Of a DNA stretch of 64,000 nucleotides, positions 23,102-32,767 are shown piece by piece. The notes under the pieces were generated by a model that was not told the DNA's origin, did not search any database, and saw only the letters and a program-made list of their open reading frames with translations. Numbering within the stretch: the stretch's first letter is position 1; each line of letters opens with the position of its first letter. Both the position numbers and the translations under genes were made by a program. The stretch lies in assembly GCA_006503535.1 (NCBI GenBank), contig QYRS01000003.1, positions 3,038,001 to 3,102,000 of the forward strand, in the 5' to 3' direction. Source of the DNA: Arthrinium phaeospermum (Eukaryota; Ascomycota; Sordariomycetes; Amphisphaeriales; Apiosporaceae).

Positions 23102-25910
23102 ATGGCATCGTCTCACGGGTCTGACAATGGAGAGAAGAAGCTGTCCCCGCGGAAGGATTCCAACTCCAACCACTCGGACGTCTCGCGGTCGGAGATTGAG
23201 AACCCCACGAGCCGCGGCGACACCGCTGACACCCTCGAAGCCGACAAGCAGCAGAACGCCGCCGCCGCCCACCCGGAGCTGGACGAAGAAGAGCGCAAGC
23301 GGCTCGAGGCGTCGGCCAAGCTGGAGAACCCGCTGCGGGGCCTGAGCGCGACGGAGCTGGCGCGGCGCGGCGAGGAGTTTTGCGCGCGGCACGGGCTCAC
23401 GGCCGAGGACGACGTGCGGGCGTTCCGGCTCGGCGCCGTCATCGCCGGCCACCTGAACCAGTACGACGACGTCGCGGACATGCCCGAGGGCCTCCGGCTG
23501 ACGGACCGCGAGCGCGACGTGCTCGACCGCGAGGTCACGCACAAGTGGTCCCAGCCCACCATGCTCTACGCCGTCATCGTCATCTGCTCCCTCTGCGCCG
23601 CCGTCCAGGGCATGGACGAGACCGTCGTCAACGGCGCCCAGGGCTTCTACAAGGAACAGTTCGGCATCGGCGATCCCGAGTCGCAGAGAGGTATGTGTTG
23701 CTGCTGTTTTACATGCATTATCACAGACTTGAGATATAGATACACGAGTGGAAGAACGAACGAACGACAATCGAGGCAAGAAAACACTCACGAAATCTGA
23801 GAAATGAAAAATAGTCCACACAATTCTAGCCCCTTTTCACTCCACCTGACACACACTGCATCTCGTGTACTGTTTTCTCCACGACTATCATACAGAACCC
23901 AGCTAATACAAAGAAACTCGTCGTCTTAGACTCGTGGCTTGTGGGGCTGGTCAACTGTAAGTATACTCGCCCCTTTACTCGGCGAAAGAGCGGTCGTGGA
24001 CTGATAATGGTTTCCTATAGCTGCACCCTACATCTGCTGCGCCTTCCTAGGATGCTGGCTTACGGAGCCCATGAACAAACTGTTTGGTCGCCGCGGAACA
24101 GTATTTGTGTCTTGTGGAATCTCTGCGGCGGCATGCTTCTGGCAGGCATTCACGAACACTTGGTGGCACATGTTCATCGCTCGATTTGCGCTCGGTCTGG
24201 GTATCGGCCCCAAGTCGGCTACCACTCGTAAGTCTACCTCACACTTGAGAACCCGTTGGATGGTGACACCCCTATTCACTGAAATGCCTCCACAGCCATC
24301 TTCGCCGCTGAATGCTCGCCGCCCAAGCTGCGCGGCGCCCTGGTAAGCGACTTTCCGTGTTTATTCCTTCCTGTTCTAGTGTTTATTTTACGTTAGTCCA
24401 GTATCCCACGAGAAATAGAATAACTACTTATTCTAAAAACTTCCACTTTTCCCTCTCGAGACATTCTATTACTATGAAAAGAGTAAATGCTGACACCGAC
24501 GAAAGGTTATGCAGTGGCAAATGTGGACGGCCTTTGGCATCATGATCGGCTACGTCGCGGACCTGGCCTTCTTCTTCGTGCCGGACCATGGCATCGACGG
24601 CCTGAACTGGCGCCTCATGATGGGGTCCGCCATGATCCCTGCCGTCATCGTCTGCGCCATCGTCTACTTCACGCCCGAGTCCCCGCGCTGGTACCTGACC
24701 AAAAACCGCCAGGCCGAGGCCTTCCGCGCCATCTGCCAGCTGCGCTTCGAGAAGGTCCAGGCCGCCCGCGACCTCTTCTACATGGACACCCTGCTCCAGG
24801 TCGAGCGCGAGGCCATGCACATCGGCCAGAGCAAGATCAAGGAGCTCGTCACTGTCCGCCGCAACCGGAATGCCATGCTTGCCTCCGAGATTGTCATGTT
24901 CAGTAGGTCGTCCTCGTATTATTTGAATGGTCTGCGTCTTACAGAAACAACGTGCTGATTTCGTCTTCTACAGTGCAACAATTCTGCGGTGTCAATGCCA
25001 TTGCATATTACTCGTAAGTTTATAACTAGTAACTCACAAAATAGGAGTTCCAGAGCAAGCAATCTAGTCCAGGCAGTTGGCTGACTTATTTACCCTCTTC
25101 CAGGACCGAGATCTTCAAGGACGTCACGGGCAGCGACGTCACCGCCTTGGGTGCTTCGCTGGGCTTTGGTGTTATCAACTGGCTCTTCGCCATCCCTGCC
25201 TTCTACACCATCGACACGTTTGGCCGCCGGAACCTGCTGCTGACCACGTTCCCGCTCATGTCCCTCTTCCTCTTCTTCACGGGTTTCAGTTTCTGGATCC
25301 CCAAAGACAGCCCGGCGCATCTGGGCTGTATCGCGCTCGGTATCTACCTGTTCGGCGCCGTCTACTCTCCTGGCGAAGGCGTAAGTTACAACTCAACCCT
25401 TATGATTTTTACTACCTGTGGCAGAGACACTAACACCTGGACCTGCAATAGCCCGTCCCCTTCACCTACTCCGCCGAAGCCTACCCCCTCTACATCCGCC
25501 CCATCGGCATGTCCCTCGCGACCGCAACGACCTGGTTCTTCAACGCCGTCCTCTCCCTGACCTGGCCGTCCATCGTCCAGTCCTGGACCGCGCAGGGCGC
25601 CTTCTCGTGGTACGCGGCCTGGAACCTCGTCGGCTGGGTCCTCGTCCTCCTCTTCGTCCCCGAGACCAAGGAGAAGACGCTCGAGGAGCTCGACGCCGTC
25701 TTCAACGTGCCCCTGCGCCGCATCGCCCGCTACGGCGTCGACCAGTTCTTCTACTTCTGGGGCCACTACGTCCTGCGCCGCGACCTCGCGGCCCCCAAGC
25801 CCCCCTCCTCGGCCGACGTCCTCCAGTACGCCGAGGAGCAGCGGCGGCAGAGCTACAGCGCGCGGGAGAAGCAGCAGGTCGAGCACCGCGATCCTACTGC
25901 CCGCGTCTAG
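23102..25910 (+). CDS. MFS sugar/polyol (myo-inositol-like) transporter
   Basis: Plasma-membrane or vacuolar sugar-porter-family transporter. Eight exons: 23102..23690, 23930..23956, 24021..24227, 24296..24342, 24506..24902, 24974..25013, 25104..25380, 25452..25910, giving 680 aa. A cytosolic N-terminal extension of about 160 residues (with GLSATELARRGEEFCARHGL) precedes TM1, as in a known fungal inositol/sugar transporter group. Sugar-porter signatures: GRRGTVFVSCG after TM2, RFALGLGIGPKSATTPIFAA, SPPKLRGALV, the PESPRWYL motif, QQFCGVNAIAYYST in TM7, FGRRNLLL, and PETKEKTLEEL after TM12. Exon 2 is only 27 nt. Intron 1 is 239 nt and intron 4 is 163 nt, both long for this window. Intron 4 ends in a weak AAAG acceptor but the junction gives GALVMQWQMWTAFG, as expected. 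The substrate cannot be told from sequence. Confidence 0.9.
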
Positions 25911-26430
25911 AGGTTTGTGTGGAAGAAGATGTGGTAGGAAGCTAGTAGTAGAGCTTGTGCATACACAGTCTTAGAAGGGGTAGATGGTTGTTCATTCGTG
26001 GGATGGTTCTTGTGTGTCAGCTTGCTAGTAGTGTGGACAAAGTATGAGGCAGGAGGATGGGATGCTGGGTTATAAAGGGGCTGTTTCCTTTTGGGACGAA
26101 GTCTGTCGCTTTCGTGTGAATGAATACCCAAGGTAGTGAGTTTCTCACTCTTAAGTAATTAATAATACATTTATCTATTTCAAATCAAGTGCTTAGTATG
26201 AACCTGTTCTCGATTAAGTCACGGTCGTTTTTATTAGATCGGTAATGGCACACCGACTACTCGAGTAACATATGGCAGACTTTCTTCGGCGACTCTTCGT
26301 TAATATTGCATTGTCTATCTAAGCGCTAAATTCAGTTGACACTACGGGCTCCGGGGTTTAAAAATCATTTAAACCCTTTCTTAAGCTAGAAATAAGAAAG
26401 ACCTCAAGCTAGAATCGAGAAAGAAAGGTA
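25911..26430. other. Intergenic between convergent transporter and DUF7918 genes
   Basis: About 0.5 kb, AT-rich. It holds a perfect 9-bp inverted repeat (26354-26376) and two imperfect copies of an 18-mer AAGCTAGAA..AGAAAG at 26383-26400 and 26405-26422. No gene seen. Confidence 0.5.
26354..26376. terminator. Perfect 9-bp inverted repeat between converging genes
   Basis: Arms GGGTTTAAA and TTTAAACCC flank a 5-nt loop AATCA. It sits about 55 bp beyond the DUF7918 stop codon and may lie in its 3' end region. Fungal 3' ends do not normally need hairpins, so the terminator label is only a tentative class. Confidence 0.25.
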
Positions 26431-27744
26431 TCAGTCAGAGGTCAAGTCGATGACCTTCTCGACTCTGCGCTTCTTCGACTCACCCGGGATAGGCGAGCCA
26501 TTCTCCTTCACAGGAGGCTCTCTCTTGTTGTGTTTGGCCCCGTTAGAACGAGGTTGCTCGCCACCCTGGGCGCTGGCGCGGGCGGCACGCTCCCGGTGGC
26601 CGACGAATCTCCGCTAGAACTTGTTGTTAATCATACGCTCAAAGACTTGAAGGTATACTATACGAGTCTACTTACGGGTTCAACCCCGAGGTCTCGGAGG
26701 CGCCCGAGCGCCTGCTCCCGCAATTGTCGTATGGTTCTGTCTGCGACGGCGGAAGTCGCCTGGGCACGGGCGGAATCTCGGCGGCAAGCGTCCTCAGCTT
26801 GCTTGAGTGCCTCGTTCTGCTCCTGTGTGATGATAGCCTCCTGGTAGAGACCCTCTGGTAGGCAACATGTCAGTAAGTTCAATAGCATGATACTTGTATT
26901 GAAGATGTACTAACCTCTTGAGCGGTAGGCGAACCGATAGATGGCAAGGGGGCCAGCGTCAGTGGACAGGCGCTTGACATCTCGGTAGCGGGGTGCGTTG
27001 ACGGCGCCAGGAGGAGACCTTTTAGATCATCAGTATACTTGGGCTTGGATAGATATTATCGACAGGAGAGTTGGCAATAGGTGCTTACGCCTGATCATCG
27101 CTGAACTCAGTTCCATGTGAAATGGCTCGGCCTTTCAAGGACTTCTCGGCAACCTCAGCAAGTCTTGTAGTGTCAGTGCCATTGCTGAAGTTGCTGCTTC
27201 CCAACTCCTCGACTCTGAAGACTCGGAGCTCAATGACTCCTAGATCGCGAACCTTCTCGCGTTCGTTCTCCGTGCGCCAGTTACAGTTATCATCAACTAG
27301 AAGTACCAATCAGAAAAAGGAACATGATTGGTGGTAACAACCAGGAGGGAAATTGTACTCACTGGTCGTGACTCCTGCAAACTTAAAGGCTTGCTTAACG
27401 ACAGTGCCATCGCGGGTTCTAGCGACTCGTTCCTTGATGTCAACTCTGAAGTGGCCGTTCTTTAGATTGTTCCCACGGCAGAGTTCGCCACGAATCCACT
27501 GGCCATCGATGTAGGCGGCGAGGTTCAGGGTGTGGGGCACGGGCTGCTGATGGTCATAGGTGGAGTTGACGCGCACATGGATCGTGAACTCCTCGCCATT
27601 GCGGCACTGGATGAACTTGCTTGACATCCGAGTACCATGTTCGCCGGACTCGTTGGAGTGGTCGGGATCAGCATATTCAAAAGCAGGCCGGCCACCGATC
27701 CAGATGGTGACCTCGATGGTACTGACTCCGTCAATGATAGCCAT
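26431..27744 (-). CDS. DUF7918 family protein with C-terminal NLS and SUMO-interacting-like motif
   Basis: Fungal-specific family of unknown function. Exons complement(26431..26613, 26676..26854, 26915..27018, 27089..27296, 27363..27744) give 351 aa, all phases closing. The N-terminal beta-rich DUF7918 domain starts MAIIDGVSTIEVTIWIGGRP, includes the conserved SKFIQCRNGEEFTIHVRVN and YIDGQWIRGELCR stretches, and continues through IELRVFRVEELGSSNFS. The fourth exon is a helical, coiled-coil-like stretch (QEQNEALKQAEDACRRDSAR). The tail is disordered and ends KKRRVEKVIDLTSD: a basic nuclear-localisation-like cluster directly followed by VIDLT, the consensus of a SUMO-interacting motif. That suggests a nuclear, SUMO-linked role, which is inference. 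The intron before exon 3 ends in AAAAG, a weaker acceptor. Confidence 0.85.
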
Positions 27745-29630
27745 TGTGGTGTAAGTTTGGCACAAGGGTTAGAGTATGGATAGGGGGTGTCCGGGTATAG
27801 ATCGGCGAATCGCAATCGATGTCGCAAATCGACGTCGATAAGGTGTTTGGTTCGCGGATGTGGAAGCCTGGTACAGAGCCGGATGCCACGGAGGAGGAGA
27901 TGCTCGATCCCAATATTGGTGTGGGATACCTATTGGCGAAGCACCGTCCACAAGAACGAGGTAGAAGAGAAAAGAGCTCAAATCCGTTGCCGCTTGCTCA
28001 AACCTGTTTGCGCGTACTTTTTGCTGCTGGGGGGTATACGGCCAACTTCAACAAGGCAAATCTGGCCGCACAGAGGTCGCAATAACTTGCCTTAAGCGGG
28101 CGCGATTTTATTATTAGTCTTGTCGTCGATCGAATCCGACGTCGAAGAGCGGAAAAGAGTCTGTAGTGTGTGGTGTGGAAGTGAATTCGACGGCGTATAG
28201 GCTGGTTGCTGTAGAGGGAAATCACCGCGCAGGTTCAAAGGATGCGATGAAATATACAGCGAAGCCGCGGCGTATTAGACAAAAAGTTGCGACTGAAGTA
28301 AAGATGCGACGGAGGTACTGAAAGAGAGCAGTGAATACTTCTTCGTTGCCTCGCAAAACTGAGTTGGCACAAAAAGGGCGCGACAGAAGGAATGGCTAGC
28401 GCTTGCGGTTGCCAGCAAAAGCCTGTGAACTGGATGGTCCTGGTGCCTCGAGATGGAACAAAAACAAGACGCGTTACCAGTTTCTGACCGTAGAGACTCT
28501 CCAAAGACCTTTGCGCAAGGCACCGCGATAGATTCTGGGTTGAGAGAGGTGAAGAAGAGAGGGCGAAGATGAGGCTTATACGGCGTCGACAGTAACCCTA
28601 AGACGACGGTGAATGTGACGGCGTATAGGAGGGAAACGTGACCTTCACTGCCAGTTGCATGCAATATGATCTTGATTATGGCACAAAGGCAAAATGTAAT
28701 TAGAATGGGAGAACAATTAACCAAGGGAAAGAAACTTGTTGCTGTGGTTGACAGATATCCTGTGGGTGTGCACTCGAAAGTGAACGGATGGTCAAGGTCA
28801 CGGATTTTTGCTGCGTTCAATGGTTATGTTTTGGGTACGTATTACTGAAAGGGCAAGTGCGGTCTACAAGAACTGTTATTATTTTTTTGGCAGGGCCGCT
28901 TCCTTCCTTTGCAGCCATACTGGTAGGCCACCTCTTTGCGGATTGGAAGGCACACCTCCCTGTGATCAATCTAATCTAATCTGGGTGCAGCTCTGTAGGG
29001 GAAACAGAGAATTCAGCCTCGTCACTTAATCTTTATTTATAAAGTGCTGAGATAGAAAGACATTCTTCTTTCTACAGAAGGGAAGGAGTAAATGCGGTTC
29101 ATTATAACTCCGTGTTGTATATTATAGTTCGGCGAGAGAACAATGGTGATGGTTTGTATCTCAGCGAAGAAATACAGACGATAATTTATGTTTCGGCGAA
29201 GGAAGTAATAGTGCTGCATTGCATTCACATTGCCAGGAGGCTAACCTCGTTTAACGACTGTTCTCGTATAAATAGAGCGAGAAACGGCAAGAGTTATCTG
29301 TTATTCTAAGTCAGCCCTGCCTGGGGAAAATGTTGCAACTTGGGAACTGCCAGGTTTTGCTTAATGTCTATTGAGTTTGCCCGGCCACCTAGACCTAGCA
29401 TCAGAGAAGGACAGGGCCTCTATAGTACTAGAAGAAATCAAGCGAGCAAAGCCCCAGGCTTGGCCATACATAAATGATCGACTACCTACATGTACAAGCC
29501 AACGACTCCCAAAGTTCGGTGTACAAGCTGTCTTCATAACATCTCGAGGGAGACGGCAGCAACATCATGCTCACACCTGTCCGTAAAAGCCAATAGTACC
29601 TAGCCAACCAACAGACAAGCCAAATCAGCA
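27745..29630. other. Intergenic, DUF7918 promoter to H3-mimic gene 3' end
   Basis: About 1.9 kb. It contains the DUF7918 promoter and the 3' flank of the H3-mimic gene. An open frame of 181 codons at 28275-28820 (-) has no family motif and irregular composition, so I do not call it. Nothing else is recognised. Confidence 0.45.
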
Positions 29631-31190
29631 TCAGCCCCATCGAGCCCGGTTCTCCCTGTCGTACACCGCCTCACTGTAGCCATTCCACTCTCGCTCCATC
29701 TCGCGCGCACTGATCTCACTGGTGGTCGACTGGCCCGGCAAACGCTCGCCGTAGAACTCGATGCCCTGAAAGTCAAGATAACCCTCGACGCGGCCACCGC
29801 CCAAGAACTTGATCCAGCCACGATGCGAGTTTCCATACATAATGGGGCCTTCATGCTCGCGACCACGCCAGATGAAAGATAGCTCATTGTTGGAGGATTC
29901 GTAGGGACGTTGGTCTAAGCGGAAGACACCCTCGACGATACCAAGGTCGAAACGACCCCAGAGGCTGCTGCCAGCAAGGGTGAGGACAAGGTCGAAGTCT
30001 TCGCCAACGTGAGGCCACCCTCCGGACACGTCCGGAGAGGCGATGTCATAACGGCCGTTGAGGAGGCCCAAAGGTTCGAGGCTCACAGGGCGTTCGTGTT
30101 CGACACTGGAATAGATGGTGTCCGAATACTCGGTGTAGGGCGGGGGCGGCTCGTCGTCAACATCCATAGGGTCGTTGTGGTAGCCATGACCCAGAGCACT
30201 GACAGGCCGGGCGGAGAACTTGCGGGCGGTTTGTTTGGTGCGACCACGCGGCTCTATACCTTGGGGAGGGCTCATGTAACCCTCTAGAGAGCCATCAAGA
30301 GCACTGACAGCGTAATAAGCGGATTTGCGAGCAGTCTGTTTGGTACGAGGCTTACGCGCCGCCTGAGGAGATGCCGCTGAAGCAGAATATGTGGGCTCCG
30401 GGGCCGTCGATTTCCCCTTGTTAGTTGCTGCCTTTTTGTCCTGAGCTGGCTTTGCCTTTGACTTTGGTGTGGCAGTCTCGGACTTGGATGATGATGCCTT
30501 CTCCTTTGCTGGCTTGGAAGAGGTAGCAGCTTTGGGAGTAGCATCCTTCGGAGGAGCCTTAGCCTTGCTAGCAGTGGGCTTGGATGCAGCCGCCTTCGGA
30601 GTAGCAGCTTTGGTCGCACCAACAGTCTTGGGAGTGGCCGCCTTAGAAGTTGTCGCCTTCGGGGTAGCAGCGGTGGTCTTCGCCTTCTTGGAAGCGCTCT
30701 GAGCTGACGATGTGGTGGCGGTGCCCTTGGAGACAGTAATGTTGATGCCGCCAACGCTGACCGTAACATCCACGCTCTCCTCGGCCTTTCTCTTGGCTCC
30801 GGTCTTCTTCTCGGCAGGTGTCGTGGTAGCGGCATTTGCTTTGAGAGCCTTCTTGGCCTCGCGGTCCAGCTTGGTCCATTCCTTCTTGAGTTCGCCCTCG
30901 AGCTTGGATACGTGAGCCGGCACCTTCAAAGCGCCACTGCCCGCGGCCTTGACGGCGTCGAACAAACGCATGCGCGCCACGGCCTTTGTCTTGGAGGGCG
31001 GCAGGCCATAGTGGACGAGCTGGGCCTCGAACCAGTGGGCCGGGTGGTCCTTGTCGCTGCCCGAGTCGAAGTGAGTCTTCAGCTCGGCCAGCGTGGCACG
31101 GCGGTGGCGGTTGTGACCCGAGGCTTCGGCATACAGATCGCCGTTAGCGAACGCGAAGCCGTCCCTCGCCACAGGGGGTACCGACGTCAT
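29631..31190 (-). CDS. Chromatin-like protein with two internal histone H3-tail mimics
   Basis: Single-exon gene, 519 aa. Family not named by me, but domain order is clear. Residues about 1-115 form a conserved-looking helical, SAP-like region (LAELKTHFDSGS, HWFEAQLVHYGLPPSKTKAV, KLEGELKKEWTKLDREAKK). Residues about 120-280 are Lys/Ala/Thr/Pro-rich with five ATPK units, like a histone H1 tail. Then come two H3-tail mimics: RTKQTARKS at 282-290 and RTKQTARK at 317-324, each followed after five or so residues by VSAL. These equal H3 residues R2-S10 and R2-K9. After an acidic Pro-rich linker (MDVDDEPPPPYTEY), a beta-rich domain of about residues 372-487 (LGLLNGRYDIASPD, LWGRFDLGIVEGVFRLD, GWIKFLGGGRVEGYL) resembles an orphan domain I associate with other fungal hypothetical proteins. 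A nuclear role and recognition by H3K9 or K4 writers and readers are inference. Divergent from DAD3. Confidence 0.85.
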   Translation of the reverse strand: MTSVPPVARDGFAFANGDLYAEASGHNRHRRATLAELKTHFDSGSDKDHPAHWFEAQLVHYGLPPSKTKAVARMRLFDAVKAAGSGALKVPAHVSKLEGELKKEWTKLDREAKKALKANAATTTPAEKKTGAKRKAEESVDVTVSVGGINITVSKGTATTSSAQSASKKAKTTAATPKATTSKAATPKTVGATKAATPKAAASKPTASKAKAPPKDATPKAATSSKPAKEKASSSKSETATPKSKAKPAQDKKAATNKGKSTAPEPTYSASAASPQAARKPRTKQTARKSAYYAVSALDGSLEGYMSPPQGIEPRGRTKQTARKFSARPVSALGHGYHNDPMDVDDEPPPPYTEYSDTIYSSVEHERPVSLEPLGLLNGRYDIASPDVSGGWPHVGEDFDLVLTLAGSSLWGRFDLGIVEGVFRLDQRPYESSNNELSFIWRGREHEGPIMYGNSHRGWIKFLGGGRVEGYLDFQGIEFYGERLPGQSTTSEISAREMEREWNGYSEAVYDRENRARWG

Positions 31191-31843
31191 GGTTGACTGG
31201 ATAACGGTTGGGATCCAGCAGCAGCAGCAGCAGATGTACTGTTTGTATCAAACAGGTCAGGTATACTGCAACTGCTGGATGACAGAAAGTGTAAGCGATC
31301 TCAAAATGAAAAATCGTATAGCCAAGATCTCGAATTTCCTGAGTATCAAGTATCTACCCCACGTCAGGGAGTAAATTGAGTTTTATGGAATGAACCTGTC
31401 AAATGTTACTGCAAACGAGATCAGGCCCTGCCCTGTGCAGGAGAGCTTGTAGAAGAGCTGGGTGAAAGCGGTGTGGTGCCTATCAGGTCGCCAGGTAGAT
31501 ACGATGCCCAAGAAACTGATTTTGGCTATAGCAGCAAGTATGATAGAAGCACAGAACGTTTTGGATACAGACCACTTAGGTTCTATTTCAGGGGATCATT
31601 TATTAATGTAGATCCCTTGCGTTGGAATGTCCCGGGACTTATACACGCCCAAGTACCAAAGTACCATCGACAAAGTGGGGTCGCTTCCTCTAAACCAACC
31701 TGCCTGCATCCTCCCATTGATGCGCGTCCCCCACTATCAATCAAGAGGTAGATCGCGAATTTCAGCAATTGAAGCCCGCGCCGCCATCCACAACCCATGT
31801 CATCAGCGAAGAAGCGAGCCCAGCCATAACACCCACCGCCACA
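31191..31843. promoter_or_regulatory. Divergent intergenic region, H3-mimic gene / DAD3
   Basis: About 650 bp between diverging starts. It carries a six-unit CAG/CTG repeat at 31216-31233, only about 26 bp upstream of the H3-mimic start and so probably in its 5' leader. No specific operator recognised. Confidence 0.45.
31216..31233. repeat. CAG/CTG trinucleotide repeat, six units
   Basis: Six perfect CAG units on the + strand (CTG on the sense strand of the H3-mimic gene), close to that gene's start codon. Confidence 0.9.
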
Positions 31844-32224
31844 ATGGACGCGCCGACCACGAACCCGCTCCTCGCGCCGCCGGAGCTCTCGCCGCTCGAG
31901 CAGGAGGTGCTCGAGGAGTACGAGCGCCTGGCCGAGAACATGAAGAATGTACGATCTTCTTATATGCCCGTCTTGTCCTGCCAATTGATCAATCGAACAA
32001 GGAAGGGAGAGCTGGTAGCTAATTGATTCCCCCATTCCACACAGCTCGCGACCGTCCTCGACACCATGGCCTCGCAGCCCACGACCGAGATCCTCGACGG
32101 GCTCCGCGAGCTCGAGCGCAAGACCAGCCTGGTCTTCACCCTGCTCAAGGCGAGCGTCTACAGCATCGTGCTGCAGCAGGAGATCGGCTGGGACCAGCAG
32201 CAGGGCAACGCCGGCCAGCACTGA
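31844..32224 (+). CDS. DAD3: DASH/Dam1 complex subunit DAD3
   Basis: Small subunit of the outer-kinetochore DASH ring, which couples kinetochores to spindle microtubules; fungal-specific and nuclear. Exons 31844..31948 and 32045..32224 give 94 aa, the usual length. Recognised from LSPLEQEVLEEYERLAENMK in exon 1 and TEILDGLRELERKTSLVFTL plus LLKASVYSIVLQQE in exon 2, which form the conserved helical core. The intron (96 nt) is phase 0 and falls between MKN and LATVLD. The tail WDQQQGNAGQH is variable. Confidence 0.95.
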
Positions 32225-32767
32225 TGTGACGGTAACGACTATCTATACCCAATGCACACGCATACAGACGACCAAGTCCTTGGTGGGAAATAGGAAAAGG
32301 GTGGGGAAGAGACGAAAACCGTCAAGGCAGGTTTGTTTGCGTCCTCGCCAAGTTGTGCATCTTCAAAGGCAATACGGGTGTTCGAGGGGTCAACAACAAT
32401 CATTGTTGCCCTATCGCCCTGGCTCTCGAGTACCCATCCCTATTGCCTTCTGACAGATACACAAGCCCCACAGACGCAGAACACACCACGAAGAAAGGGA
32501 ATGAGATCATGAATACAATGAGATGCGCCTGGGAGGCGTGAAGATACCCATAGAGGATGATGTTCATATACACAATAGCAAGCCAAGTCAGTTTCGCGCA
32601 GGGAAGTGCGTATAGGCCGGGCCATGCCCATCCACGATATTGTCAATACAGGGATTGTTGAACCCGCCCAACCGTCTTGAAGCTGTGGGGCAGGATTTAT
32701 ACGGTTTGGTCATTGTCTACAGTATTGGTACAATTATACATCCCGACGCCGGCTATGCCTGGGTTGA
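32225..32767. other. Intergenic between convergent DAD3 and uS5m genes
   Basis: About 540 bp of 3' flanking sequence. Nothing recognisable. Confidence 0.5.

Noticed and set aside
28189..28629. Exact 13-mer GACGGCGTATAGG at 28189 and 28617
   Set aside because: Dozens of 13-mer pairs are expected by chance in a window of this size, and the flanks do not align.
28275..28820. Open frame of 181 codons on the minus strand
   Set aside because: No conserved motif, irregular composition and no splice or leader support; it lies in the DUF7918 / H3-mimic intergenic region.
30219..30347. The RTKQTARK sequences as remnants of a histone H3 gene or pseudogene
   Set aside because: No other H3 sequence surrounds either copy, both are in frame inside a long intact protein, and they are duplicated as a 17-residue unit with VSAL, which is not in H3.
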